Origin: Bacteriovoracaceae bacterium UBA6261
GTDB lineage: Bacteria; Bdellovibrionota; Bacteriovoracia; Bacteriovoracales; Bacteriovoracaceae
Direction of reading: 5' to 3'
Length of the DNA stretch: 64,000 bases
NCBI GenBank assembly: GCA_002440825.1
Contig: DJVH01000072.1
Location: forward strand, 1-64,000
Position 1 is the first letter of the stretch. The number at the start of each line of letters is the position of its first letter. Under the pieces are notes generated by a model, which saw nothing but the letters and a program-made list of their open reading frames with translations, was not told the DNA's origin and made no database searches. Both the position numbers and the translations under genes were made by a program. Shown one piece after another: positions 17,089 to 25,661 of the stretch.

Positions 17089-18072
17089 ATGATTAAAGAC
17101 TTTCTGGATTCACTTCCACCCCATATTCTCGAGCGCTCAAAAAACCTGGACTTAAAAATTCGTTCGGTAAACGCTCATAGTGCCATTGATGAAATTCTCG
17201 TTCGCACGGTTCTTAAGGGGGGAAAACGCCTGAGACCGCTTTTGACTTATCTCACAGCGAATCTTTTTAAGGTCGATCTGGATTCTATCACGCCTTTTGC
17301 CAGAGCTACAGAGCTTGTTCATGCGGCGTCTCTTTCCCACGACGATGTCATCGATAACGCGACAATGAGAAGAGGGAGTCCATCGATAAATATTCTTGCT
17401 TCAAATAAAAAAGCTGTACTTGCCGGAGATTACCTTCTTTCAAGTGTCATTGTTGATCTTTGTTCAACGAATGAACTCAATCTTGTCAAAGAAATGTCTC
17501 TTGTCATTAAGGATCTTTCGGAAGGCGAGTGGCTTCAACTGGATTTAATCGGAAGCCGCGATTACACCCGCGAATTGATCCGCGAAGTGGCGATGAAGAA
17601 AACATCTTCCGTCATGAGTTACTGTACAGTGGCGCCCGCTCTTTATGCTAAACAAAATGAAAATGTGGCAAAACTCTGCCGCGATTTTGGACTTCACCTG
17701 GGACTTGCTTTCCAGTTGATCGACGATACTCTCGATTATTCCGGCAATTCACTAAAAGACCAGGAACTTGATTTGAAAAACGGTATCGTCAACGCCGTTG
17801 TTTTCGAACTTCTTTCTACCCGCCCGGATCTTATGGAACGGTTCAAAAAAGGCGAAGACCTCACAGGCCTTCTTGATTCAGTTGATATCAAACCTTTTGT
17901 CGAAGTGATTTCTAAAGAGGCCCAGGGCCATTTAGAGCAGGCACTTTCTTTACTGCAAGTGCTGAAAGGGGAACTCTCGGGATCACTATATAATAACGAT
18001 TCTGTCGGTCTGGATGAGGCACTTTCTTATCTGGAATTGATTGTTTCCTATATGGGCCTTCGCACTCATTAA
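17089..18072 (+). CDS. Trans-polyprenyl diphosphate synthase (IspB/HepT-like)
   Basis: The enzyme extends allylic diphosphates with isopentenyl diphosphate to make the quinone side chain. The 327 residues have the first Asp-rich motif HDDVIDNATMRRG (Asp85 on) and the second LIDDTLDY, with GGKRLRP near the N-terminus. The chain length made cannot be predicted with confidence. I chose the ATG; a TTG at 17065 would add eight residues, and neither has a clear Shine-Dalgarno. Its position opposite the men operon suggests menaquinone use. Confidence 0.9.
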   Translation: MIKDFLDSLPPHILERSKNLDLKIRSVNAHSAIDEILVRTVLKGGKRLRPLLTYLTANLFKVDLDSITPFARATELVHAASLSHDDVIDNATMRRGSPSINILASNKKAVLAGDYLLSSVIVDLCSTNELNLVKEMSLVIKDLSEGEWLQLDLIGSRDYTRELIREVAMKKTSSVMSYCTVAPALYAKQNENVAKLCRDFGLHLGLAFQLIDDTLDYSGNSLKDQELDLKNGIVNAVVFELLSTRPDLMERFKKGEDLTGLLDSVDIKPFVEVISKEAQGHLEQALSLLQVLKGELSGSLYNNDSVGLDEALSYLELIVSYMGLRTH

Positions 18073-18087
18073 AAAATTCTGAAAAAA

Positions 18088-18111
18088 AAAGGCCCGATTT
18101 CTCGGGCCTTT
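18088..18111. terminator. Bidirectional intrinsic terminator
   Basis: A ten-base-pair stem (AAAGGCCCGA / TCGGGCCTTT) with a four-base loop lies between convergent genes. It is followed by T-rich sequence on the plus strand and by nine T residues on the minus strand. Confidence 0.85.
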
Positions 18112-18128
18112 CTATTTTTATTTTTTGT

Positions 18129-18827
18129 CTATCGAAGCTGACAAGTCTGTCTTCCGCGAAGATCGCGTGAACAATCATTATACGCTTGTCTGCAAGCTGC
18201 ACCTCTGACATCTGAATCCCAAGGACCAGTTGCCGAGGCCATATAAGACTGAATAAACATTCCGGCCGGATCGTATCTGTTAGCTGTACACGATTCAGTT
18301 TTCATTCTTGGTGGAATCGGACCCGGTCCTGGACCTGGTCTGTTGATTACACCTCTGGTTACACAACGCGAGCCGTATGAATCATGTCTTGCCAGTTCTG
18401 ATTTACAGAAATTGTCTGACTGAGCACAAGCTGATGGTTCATTAGGTCCAGTTCCTGTGAACGATCTGACGATTCGACCGTAGTAATCCACAAGGTCCGT
18501 CTGGCACATAATATCTCTGCGCCCTGGTCCTGGATCTGGATAAGGATTTGGGTACGGAGGGTATGGATTCGGGTATGGATTTGGGTACGGATCATTTGGA
18601 TATTGAAGAACACACTGAGCATCGTAATATCGCCCTTGAGATCTTGCGTAAGACAAGGCTGAATTACAATCGTATTGCGCTTGATCGCAAGCAGCTTGTG
18701 TTGAATACGATGATCTGGTGAAAGTTTCCCACTCATATCCTCTGCTGTCTTTGATGACTGAAGTACATACTTCGGCCTGAGCAAAGGCCGCGAAAGCAAA
18801 TAGAGCTAAGGCCATTAGTGATTTCAT
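18129..18827 (-). CDS. Secreted protein with three four-cysteine modules and Pro/Tyr linkers
   Basis: The 232-residue product has a signal peptide (ends AQAE, about residue 19). Three modules follow, each with four cysteines: 21/47/54/72, 108/134/141/155 and 180/212/219/229. The middle spacing is always C-x6-C and the first spacing is x25, x25 and x31. The modules are joined by linkers of PYPN repeats (77-100) and PGPGPG (164-170). Twelve cysteines in total suggest two disulfides per module. I do not recognise the domain. A GGGAGAGAG site precedes ATG. It lies next to a shorter paralogue. Surface or extracellular use is inferred. Confidence 0.75.
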   Translation of the reverse strand: MKSLMALALFAFAAFAQAEVCTSVIKDSRGYEWETFTRSSYSTQAACDQAQYDCNSALSYARSQGRYYDAQCVLQYPNDPYPNPYPNPYPPYPNPYPDPGPGRRDIMCQTDLVDYYGRIVRSFTGTGPNEPSACAQSDNFCKSELARHDSYGSRCVTRGVINRPGPGPGPIPPRMKTESCTANRYDPAGMFIQSYMASATGPWDSDVRGAACRQAYNDCSRDLRGRQTCQLR

Positions 18828-18874
18828 AAATTCTCTCTCCCTTTATGATGATCGGTTTTTATACTTTCTATGTT

Positions 18875-19381
18875 CTATCTTGGTCCAGGTCTTCTTGGTT
18901 CAGACCCTGGATAATGTCTTGGTGGTTCGTGCGGATCTCTCGGCGCCGGGTATGGATCGCGAGGGTAGCGCGGAGGCATTGGTTCGCGCGGGTAGCGCGG
19001 CTCTCTTGGATAATCTGGATAGCGTGGATAGTCTGGGTAGCGTGGGTAGTCTGGATATCTGGGATAATTTGGATAATCAGGAACGCGGTTAGGGTAATCA
19101 GGGTATGGATAGGCCGGTGGAATCGGCGGGATCGGATAGCTCACACTTGTGTTTTTGATTACACATTGAGCATCGTAATAGCGTCCATAAGACTGGTGCT
19201 CAGAAAGTCTTTGCTGACATTCATATCGAGCATCGCTGCAGGCAGCGTCTACTGTGTAGCTTGTGCGGGTAAAAGAATCGTATTCATATCCATAGTGATC
19301 GCGAATGACGACAGTACAGTAGTCAGCGAATGCTGTAGCTGTTCCCAAAAGCAATACGAAAGCAAAAAGTGCTTTTTTCAT
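18875..19381 (-). CDS. Secreted four-cysteine module protein with YPDYPR repeat tail
   Basis: The 168-residue product has a signal peptide (ends AFAD, about residue 19). It has a single four-cysteine module (Cys22, 48, 55, 73) with exactly the spacing of the first module of the neighbouring protein, and shares GRYYDAQCV with it. The remaining 95 residues are a Pro/Tyr/Arg-rich tail with YPDYPR hexads, then YPREP and a basic end. The tail is likely disordered and could bind anionic surfaces. Family unknown. It lies 47 bp upstream of its paralogue in the same direction and probably arose by tandem duplication. Confidence 0.75.
   Translation of the reverse strand: MKKALFAFVLLLGTATAFADYCTVVIRDHYGYEYDSFTRTSYTVDAACSDARYECQQRLSEHQSYGRYYDAQCVIKNTSVSYPIPPIPPAYPYPDYPNRVPDYPNYPRYPDYPRYPDYPRYPDYPREPRYPREPMPPRYPRDPYPAPRDPHEPPRHYPGSEPRRPGPR
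18980..19095. repeat. Tandem coding repeat (YPDYPR units)
   Basis: Short GGATAGTCTGG / GGGTAGCGTGG-type units of about 18 bp recur in tandem and encode the Tyr-Pro-Asp/Arg hexads of the tail. Such repeats can change copy number by slippage. Confidence 0.6.
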
Positions 19382-19471
19382 TTTTATGTCTCCCTTTAAA
19401 AATGATCAATTACTTCCATGTAACTCGCAGCTGTTCTTAATGACAATTTCAGAATTCTTGAACCATGTAAA

Positions 19472-19494
19472 AAAGGGCCCATTTAGGGCCCTTT
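19472..19494 (-). terminator. Intrinsic terminator of the lysK operon
   Basis: AAAGGGCCC and GGGCCCTTT form a nine-base-pair stem with a five-base loop. On the minus strand it is followed by a run of six T, about 50 bp after the lysK stop. Confidence 0.8.
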
Positions 19495-19543
19495 GTAAGA
19501 CTTTTTCTAACGCAGTAAGTGTGTGAGCTGCTGAATGGAATCT

Positions 19544-21133
19544 TTATGGCACCAGAAGTTTGAGTACTCTTTCCTGGCCGATTGTGCGGATAAAGCCCGC
19601 AAGCTTAGGTCCTTTTTCAAGACTGATAAGCTTTTTGTATAAAAGAGTGAAGATTTCCATTGGTTCAAGTTCAAGCGCATTAATCATCTCATACATTTTT
19701 TCATGAAGAGACTTATCATCGTTGATATTGTTCCATTCGTTTTTCAAGTGAGCGTGAAGATTGTTTAAAAACTGAGTCTGCTTTTCAGTCATGTCGACTT
19801 TCACAGCTTCTTTATTCAAAGAGAATTTAAATTCTTCAGGCGCTGAGTTCTCAATCCAGTAAGCAGCTCTTTGAGCGCGTTCTCTGAAGCGTCTTTCGTC
19901 GCGGTCATTCTTGATATCAGCATCGTAAAATTTTCTTGCGCGGTTGACGTCGAGATCATTGATTTGAAGAACGTTGCAAAGGTGACGGAACGCCGGTTGA
20001 AAAGGCATTTCAGCAGGATGCTCGCCGATCTGAGAAAGTTCATAAACTCTCTTTGCCATCGCCACTTTCTTCTCATTACCAGCTTCAAGGCCGTACGCCA
20101 TTCTTTCCATGCGGTCGAAGTCCTCGTAGTTTTTGATGACGTCGAGATCGAAAGAAAGACCGAAGTCGATATTTGTTTTGTAACTTGCAAAAATCCAGCG
20201 AACCATTTCCGGTTCATAAACATCGAGGACATCGTTAACTGTAACGAGGTTCCCTTTTGAAGAGGACATTTTTCCGCCCATGCCTTTAATAGACACGAAG
20301 TCGTACTGAAGATACATCGGCGCTTTCCAGTCATAGACCTGAGCGACAATGTCTTTCGCTGTCGTGAAAGATCCACCTTGAGAAGAGTGATCTTTTCCGC
20401 CTGGTTCGAAGTCCACTTTTTCATAGGCCCATCTCATCGGCCAGTCCATTCTCCATGGAAGCTTCACTCTCGACGTTGTGTTCAGATCAAGTGACGAGTG
20501 GTTTTTACATTCTTCAAATTCACAGACGTAAGTGATGGTGTGATCGCCATCGTAATTTGTGACTGATGTTTTATCTCTGTTGCATTTTTCACAATACACA
20601 GAAAGCGGCCACCAGTTGTCTTCTAACGGCGTTGATCTCCACTTGTTCAGAATGTCAGCGATGACTTGTTTTTTCTGAAGAGTTTTTTTGATGGCGTCTT
20701 TGTAATCACCAGCGCGATATTTTTTCGACTGATAAATAGGCTCGAGCTCGATTCCCATTTTTTTAAGCTGAGCTTCAAATGATTTTTCGTGATGAGCAGC
20801 GTATGATTCGTGTTCAGCGAAAGGATCCGGAGTGTCTACGATCGGCTGAAATAAAAACTTGGCCAGTTCGTCTTGTTTAGGAAGATTGGCCGGAACTTTT
20901 CTAAAAGTATCGTAGTCGTCCCAGGAAAAAATAAAGCGAACTTTCTTTCCGCGTTTTTTAAGTCCGCGCGCCACAAGTTCCGTTGTCATCACTTCGCGAA
21001 AATTTCCGAAGTGAACGACACCTGAAGGTGTGATTCCTGAAGCGAGCGTGTATGTTTCTTTGTCTTCCTGACGGATCAGTTTATCTGCCGTCAAATCTGC
21101 CCAGTGAACAGCGTCGTTAAGTGCCTGGCTCAT
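19544..21133 (-). CDS. lysK: Lysyl-tRNA synthetase, class I
   Basis: The 529-residue enzyme charges tRNA-Lys. It is of the class I type (LysK), found in archaea and a minority of bacteria, and not the common class II LysS. The HIGH-like motif is HFGN (41-44) and the KMSKS-like loop is KMSSSKG (288-294). Cysteine pairs CEKC (181-184) and CEFEEC (204-209) form a probable zinc site. It is preceded by a 72-residue gene 12 bp upstream and followed by a terminator, so the two form an operon. Confidence 0.93.
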   Translation of the reverse strand: MSQALNDAVHWADLTADKLIRQEDKETYTLASGITPSGVVHFGNFREVMTTELVARGLKKRGKKVRFIFSWDDYDTFRKVPANLPKQDELAKFLFQPIVDTPDPFAEHESYAAHHEKSFEAQLKKMGIELEPIYQSKKYRAGDYKDAIKKTLQKKQVIADILNKWRSTPLEDNWWPLSVYCEKCNRDKTSVTNYDGDHTITYVCEFEECKNHSSLDLNTTSRVKLPWRMDWPMRWAYEKVDFEPGGKDHSSQGGSFTTAKDIVAQVYDWKAPMYLQYDFVSIKGMGGKMSSSKGNLVTVNDVLDVYEPEMVRWIFASYKTNIDFGLSFDLDVIKNYEDFDRMERMAYGLEAGNEKKVAMAKRVYELSQIGEHPAEMPFQPAFRHLCNVLQINDLDVNRARKFYDADIKNDRDERRFRERAQRAAYWIENSAPEEFKFSLNKEAVKVDMTEKQTQFLNNLHAHLKNEWNNINDDKSLHEKMYEMINALELEPMEIFTLLYKKLISLEKGPKLAGFIRTIGQERVLKLLVP

Positions 21134-21145
21134 ATGTTTTTCCTT

Positions 21146-21364
21146 TTAATCCAAACCTAATTTTTCTTTTAATTGATCTTCTGTAAGTTCACCTTTTTCT
21201 ACTGCTGATCTGGTGACGATCAAAGCTTTTTGCGCCACAGGTCTGTCTTCAGCAAGACTCAGTGACAGGTCGATGTGTTTTTGGTTTTTAACTTCAGAAA
21301 ATTTCACGTACTTTTTTAAAAAAGCAATCGCTTCATCCAATGATAAGTTTCTCTTTGTTGTCAT
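21146..21364 (-). CDS. Small conserved-looking protein upstream of lysK
   Basis: The 72-residue, cytoplasmic-looking protein has no signal peptide and no cysteine. It is helical and charged, ending in KGELTEDQLKEKLGLD. I do not recognise a family. Its stop lies 12 bp before the lysK start and no terminator separates them, so they are probably one transcript. A role connected with LysK cannot be shown. Confidence 0.6.
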   Translation of the reverse strand: MTTKRNLSLDEAIAFLKKYVKFSEVKNQKHIDLSLSLAEDRPVAQKALIVTRSAVEKGELTEDQLKEKLGLD

Positions 21365-21422
21365 GCAAAATTCCTTTGGAAATAAGAAGCTCCATCATAA
21401 TGCATCTAAGAGTGCTTGAAAA

Positions 21423-22355
21423 TTAAAAAGTCATCACGAATTGAGCACCGTTTAAGCCACCAAAGGGAGAAAAGATCGGGGCAAAACTGACTTCGGAACC
21501 GCTTGCATTTGGTGCGGGTGTTCGACCGTTTTGCGCAATTGTTTTTCCCGCCATATGTCCGATTCCGATCGCCAGGGGAAAATCTGAGGCCCAATGGGCA
21601 CCGGTGTTCATGAGTTGAAAAGATAAAAGGGCAACGAGACTGTATCCCACCGGTCTTATCCAGGTGACCTCTTCATAATTTTCCGCCAATATAGTGAGGG
21701 TCGTCATGGCGGTCATTATATGCGCAGAAGGAAAAGCGTCATAGCGCGCTTTATTGTCATTAAAGTCTTTGGGCGAGGCAAAGGGAGAAAAACGACCGCG
21801 ATCTTTTGAGCGTGCGTTAGGAATTTCTCTTCCACTGATCCGTTTTAAGGCCTGCGAAGAAAATCCGCTAAACAACAAACCTTGCATCAGTTCACTGGAG
21901 ACCATTTTTGATTTAGCGCTGTGATTGATAAGACCACTTGTGAGAAAACCGGCGGAAAGGCCGATCGTTGTCCAGCCATCGCCCAAAAATAAAATAGATG
22001 AACCAATGTCGGTCGGTGCGTACATAAAATCATCACCACCGATAGTGAGAGTCGGTTTGGAGTGATCTTTATTTTCCAGGCCGAGTTTGCGTCCAAAGCG
22101 CTGTGTTTCATCCAAAATCTGCTGGTCAAAAAGATAGAGAACGCCGGTTGCTCCAGCAATCATTCCAAGACCTTTGAGAGAATTTTTTTCGAAACTGTTT
22201 TCGACAAAATCGCCGTAATTTTTGGGTGCCGTGGTGATAAAGTCGAATGGGCGAGGCGAATTGTACCGGTAGGATCCGCTGATTTGCTCAGAGGAAAAAA
22301 CAGTGGTTGAAATGATTAGCAAAAAAAAGCACGCGCTTTTGAACCGGGATTTCAT
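21423..22355 (-). CDS. PAP2-family phosphatase (secreted or envelope)
   Basis: The 310-residue protein starts with a signal sequence (to about residue 22). The PAP2 phosphatase signature is seen as FPSAHIMTA (motif 2) and HWASDFPLAIGIG (motif 3), with KDRGRFSPF upstream as a degenerate motif 1. Family members remove phosphate from lipids such as undecaprenyl diphosphate or phosphatidate. Several hydrophobic stretches are present but fewer than in integral PAP2 enzymes; some outer-membrane-associated PAP2 proteins in Gram-negatives look like this. It is a single-gene unit. Confidence 0.78.
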   Translation of the reverse strand: MKSRFKSACFFLLIISTTVFSSEQISGSYRYNSPRPFDFITTAPKNYGDFVENSFEKNSLKGLGMIAGATGVLYLFDQQILDETQRFGRKLGLENKDHSKPTLTIGGDDFMYAPTDIGSSILFLGDGWTTIGLSAGFLTSGLINHSAKSKMVSSELMQGLLFSGFSSQALKRISGREIPNARSKDRGRFSPFASPKDFNDNKARYDAFPSAHIMTAMTTLTILAENYEEVTWIRPVGYSLVALLSFQLMNTGAHWASDFPLAIGIGHMAGKTIAQNGRTPAPNASGSEVSFAPIFSPFGGLNGAQFVMTF

Positions 22356-22401
22356 AACGAGACTTTATACAAAATCAAGGCCAAATGTCTTCTGAAAATC
22401 C

Positions 22402-23118
22402 TTAATGCCCTAGGTAGGCTTTTTTGATTTCTTCATTTGCCAAAAGTTCTTTTGCACTTCCTTGCAGAGAAATTTCTCCGTTAGTCAGAACATAAGCGCG
22501 ATTGGAAACAGAAAGGGCCAGGTAAGCATTTTGTTCAACCAGAAGAATCGTCATTCCTTTTTGCTCATTGATTTCTTTAATGGCCTTAAAAATACTCGCG
22601 ACTAAAATCGGAGCAATTCCTAAAGAAGGCTCATCTAATAAAAGCAGTGTCGGTTTGGACATATAAGCGCGGGCAATGGCGAGCATTTGCTGTTCACCAC
22701 CTGAGAGTGTCTGCGCCAATTGAGATTCGCGTTCTTTGAGCTTTGGGAAAAGTCTATAAACATACTGAAGATCGGCCTCTATTTCTTTTTTATCATTTCG
22801 AAGATAAGCACCCATCTCAAGATTTTCCCGGATGGTCAGGTTGGCAAATACCTGTCTGCCTTCAGGAGACTGAGCAAGACCAAGCGAGGTGATTTTATGC
22901 GCCGGCATTTTGTGAATAGGAGCACCGTTAAAAAGAATTTCACCACCCGATGGAGTGAGAAGGCCTGAGATCGTATGAAGAGTCGTCGTCTTGCCCGCGC
23001 CGTTTGAGCCCAGTAAGGTGACAATTTCACCTTTGTTTAATTGCAGATTGATTTTTTTTACGGCGTGTATGGCCCCGTAATGAACGTCGACATTTTTAAT
23101 TTCTAAAATGGTTGTCAT
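22402..23118 (-). CDS. livF: Branched-chain amino-acid ABC transporter ATPase LivF
   Basis: The 238-residue ATPase has Walker A GSNGAGKTT, the signature LSGGEQQ and Walker B LLLLDEPSLG. It powers import through LivH/LivM. Length and the LAQSPEGRQVFANLTI segment are characteristic of LivF. It overlaps livG by four bases and is last in the operon. Confidence 0.93.
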   Translation of the reverse strand: MTTILEIKNVDVHYGAIHAVKKINLQLNKGEIVTLLGSNGAGKTTTLHTISGLLTPSGGEILFNGAPIHKMPAHKITSLGLAQSPEGRQVFANLTIRENLEMGAYLRNDKKEIEADLQYVYRLFPKLKERESQLAQTLSGGEQQMLAIARAYMSKPTLLLLDEPSLGIAPILVASIFKAIKEINEQKGMTILLVEQNAYLALSVSNRAYVLTNGEISLQGSAKELLANEEIKKAYLGH

Positions 23119-23900
23119 AGATTTACCTCAGCTCCGAGGTAGGCTTCAATGACTCGTTTGTTGCTTTGAATTTCTTTGGCCGAGCCTTCAGCGATGAGAT
23201 TGCCGTAGTCCAGAACAAAGATTTTTTCGGCTATTTCCATAACGAGCTTCATATCGTGTTCGATAAGTATGATGGCGATGTTAAATTTATCTCTTATTAA
23301 GTGAATGAGTTCGGTGAGCTCTTTAGTTTCCGTCGGATTCATTCCGGCCGCTGGTTCATCTAGTAAAAGAAGTTTGGGCTCAGTTGCAAGAGCTCTGGCC
23401 ATTTCCAGTTTGCGTTGTTGTCCGTAAGCGAGATTTTTAGCATAAAAATCTTTTTTGGTTTCAAGACCGAAAAGTTTTAGAAGCTCAATACATTCGGCCT
23501 CAATTTTTTTTTCTTCCGCCTTGAATCTTTTTGTTCGCATAATTCCTGACCAGAATCCGTAATGAATGCGAGTGTGTTTTGCGAGCTTGATATTATCCAG
23601 GACAGTCAGGTTTTTAAACAGCCTGATGTTCTGAAATGTTCTGGCGATTCCAAGGGCCGTGATGTCGCTTGATTTGGTATTTTTTAAATCGTGATCGCTG
23701 AATTTCACTCGGCCAGTTGTGGGAGTATAGATACCGGTAATGGTATTAAACAGAGTTGTCTTTCCCGCACCATTTGGACCAATCACGGCCACCAGATCAT
23801 GAGGAAAGACCTTCAGGCAAACATCGTTGACGGCAGTGAGCCCGCCAAATTTCATCGTCACGTTTTCCAGGCTTAAAAGAGGTGAATAATTTTGTGTCAT
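23115..23900 (-). CDS. livG: Branched-chain amino-acid ABC transporter ATPase LivG
   Basis: The 261-residue ATPase has Walker A GPNGAGKTT, the signature-region segment LAYGQQRKLEMARAL (the Gly-Gln form seen in LivG) and Walker B LLLLDEPAAGMNP. It pairs with LivF in the cytoplasmic motor. ARTFQNIRLF and the longer insertion relative to LivF support the call. It overlaps livM and livF by four bases each, indicating coupled translation. Confidence 0.93.
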   Translation of the reverse strand: MTQNYSPLLSLENVTMKFGGLTAVNDVCLKVFPHDLVAVIGPNGAGKTTLFNTITGIYTPTTGRVKFSDHDLKNTKSSDITALGIARTFQNIRLFKNLTVLDNIKLAKHTRIHYGFWSGIMRTKRFKAEEKKIEAECIELLKLFGLETKKDFYAKNLAYGQQRKLEMARALATEPKLLLLDEPAAGMNPTETKELTELIHLIRDKFNIAIILIEHDMKLVMEIAEKIFVLDYGNLIAEGSAKEIQSNKRVIEAYLGAEVNL

Positions 23901-24760
23901 CCTTCACTCCTTTTTCTGAAAGAAATTTCATGAGCGCCGAATAACCCTTCCGGTTTTGCCATCATAAGAATGATGAGAAGGACAGGGAAAATAGTCATAC
24001 GCCATTCAGCGACAGTGCCGCCGGCATAACGAAGGGCCTCAGGAACAATGGTCAGAATAACAGCGCCGATAATAGAACCGGTCACAGATCCTTGACCGCC
24101 TAAAATCACCATGACCAGAATAATGACTGACCACATGAAATTAAAATTGGATGGATGTAAAAACTGCTGAGTATGGGCAAAGAGAGCACCAGCAATGCCG
24201 GCGATCCCTGCTCCAATGGTGAAAGAAAAAAGTTTGCTGTTAAAGAGATTGACGCCCATGTTTTCTGCAGCGATTTCATCTTCACGAATGGAGATAATGG
24301 CGCGTCCAAACGCCGAACGTTTCAAATTAAACATGAACAGAGCAATGACAAAGGCCACGGCAAAAACCCACCAGATATTGGCCAGGTGAGGAATATTAAT
24401 AAAGCCGCGCGGGCCTCCAACCATCTCAGTATTCATAATGCTGATGCGGACGATTTCACCAAAACCTAAAGTGGCGATCGCGAGGTAATCACCTCTAAGG
24501 CGCAGACAAGGAATACCGATGATGAGTCCACAAATGGCCGCAGCGATAAATCCCACTGCAATAGCAATGAGCATGTTGACCGGCGCGGGCAAAGGAAGAG
24601 CATAGAAAACGCTGTAAACCGCACTGGCGTAAGCTCCAGCGCCCCAGAAACCTGCATGGCCTAAAGAAAACTGGCCGCAGAATCCGTTAATCAAATTTAA
24701 AGAGAGCGTCAGAGTGATGAAAATGCCGACGAGGAGTAATATACCGTGATAATAACCCAT
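23897..24760 (-). CDS. livM: Branched-chain amino-acid ABC transporter permease LivM
   Basis: The 287-residue integral membrane protein has about eight helices. It shows LivM hallmarks such as NLINGFCGQFSLGHAGFWG and GRAIISIREDEIAAENMGVN, the latter being the loop that touches the ATPase. With LivH it forms the channel. One base separates it from livH and four bases overlap livG. Confidence 0.92.
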   Translation of the reverse strand: MGYYHGILLLVGIFITLTLSLNLINGFCGQFSLGHAGFWGAGAYASAVYSVFYALPLPAPVNMLIAIAVGFIAAAICGLIIGIPCLRLRGDYLAIATLGFGEIVRISIMNTEMVGGPRGFINIPHLANIWWVFAVAFVIALFMFNLKRSAFGRAIISIREDEIAAENMGVNLFNSKLFSFTIGAGIAGIAGALFAHTQQFLHPSNFNFMWSVIILVMVILGGQGSVTGSIIGAVILTIVPEALRYAGGTVAEWRMTIFPVLLIILMMAKPEGLFGAHEISFRKRSEG

Positions 24761-24761
24761 C

Positions 24762-25658
24762 CTAAACTTTCTCCTTCATATTTTTTCCGAGAATGCCTGA
24801 AGGCTTCACCAGTAAAATGAGAATCAGAATAAAAAAGGAAACGGCGTCTCTAAAACTCGACTTATAAAGTCCCGCGACGAGGTTTTCTGCAATTCCGATA
24901 ATAAATCCTCCGAGAGCTGCTCCTGGGATGATGCCGATGCCGCCGACAACTGCTGCGACAAACGCTTTGGTCCCTAAGTTCATTCCCATCATTGGTTCAA
25001 CCGACATGGTATAGCCCATGAGCATTCCACCCAGGCCCGCAAGAGCTGCGCCAAGGAAAAAAGTGAAAGAAATAATTTTATTGGTGTTGATACCCATGAG
25101 TTCGGCCGCTGGAAGATTGAAACTTACAGCACGCATGGCCTTGCCCACTTTCGTATAATGAGTGAGCCAAAAAAGAAAGAGAAGAACAAACAACGTAATA
25201 CAGAAAATAGCAATCTGAACATTTGAAACATTGATCTCACCTAAGTTGTAAATTTTCTCGTCTATAAACGGCGGAATGGTTTTTGGATCTGCACCAAAGA
25301 CCAGCTGGCCGAAATATTGAAAAAAAAGAGAAGTGCCGATTGCCGTGATCAGCGCAGGAATGCGGCCCGATTTTCGGATGGGACGATAAACCAGACGTTC
25401 AACGGCAATAGCGATGATTCCCGAAGAAAGCATGGCCACTAAAATGGCCGCGGGCATAGGCAAGTGGGCGCGAAGGGCGTAGAACCCGCACATCGCACCT
25501 ATCATCAGGAATTCACCGTGGGCGAAATTCACCAGACGGATGATCCCGTAAACCATGGTATAACCCAGGGCCACCATTGCGTAGAGTGACCCTTGAGCTA
25601 TTCCATTGATAAAATACTGTAAACAATCCCAGAGAAAATAAATGAAATTCTGACTCAT
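24762..25658 (-). CDS. livH: Branched-chain amino-acid ABC transporter permease LivH
   Basis: The 298-residue permease has about eight helices and the LivH signatures NGIAQGSLYAMVALGYTMVYG and RLVNFAHGEFLMIGA, plus the coupling-helix segment GKAMRAVSFNLPAAELMGIN. It partners LivM. livK ends three bases before its start codon. Confidence 0.93.
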   Translation of the reverse strand: MSQNFIYFLWDCLQYFINGIAQGSLYAMVALGYTMVYGIIRLVNFAHGEFLMIGAMCGFYALRAHLPMPAAILVAMLSSGIIAIAVERLVYRPIRKSGRIPALITAIGTSLFFQYFGQLVFGADPKTIPPFIDEKIYNLGEINVSNVQIAIFCITLFVLLFLFWLTHYTKVGKAMRAVSFNLPAAELMGINTNKIISFTFFLGAALAGLGGMLMGYTMSVEPMMGMNLGTKAFVAAVVGGIGIIPGAALGGFIIGIAENLVAGLYKSSFRDAVSFFILILILLVKPSGILGKNMKEKV

Positions 25659-25661
25659 GAA

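Noticed and set aside
18980..19095. Regular short repeats that might suggest a CRISPR array
   Set aside because: Units are about 18 bp with no unique spacers and they encode in-frame YPDYPR hexads of a secreted protein.
18845..19399. Long open plus-strand frame opposite the Pro/Tyr-rich gene
   Set aside because: It is the complement of a low-complexity coding repeat, has Trp/Val-rich composition and no ribosome-binding site.
19382..19543. Possible riboswitch or T-box in the lysK region
   Set aside because: The hairpin lies downstream of lysK on its own strand and is a plain GC-rich stem with a U-tract, so a terminator.
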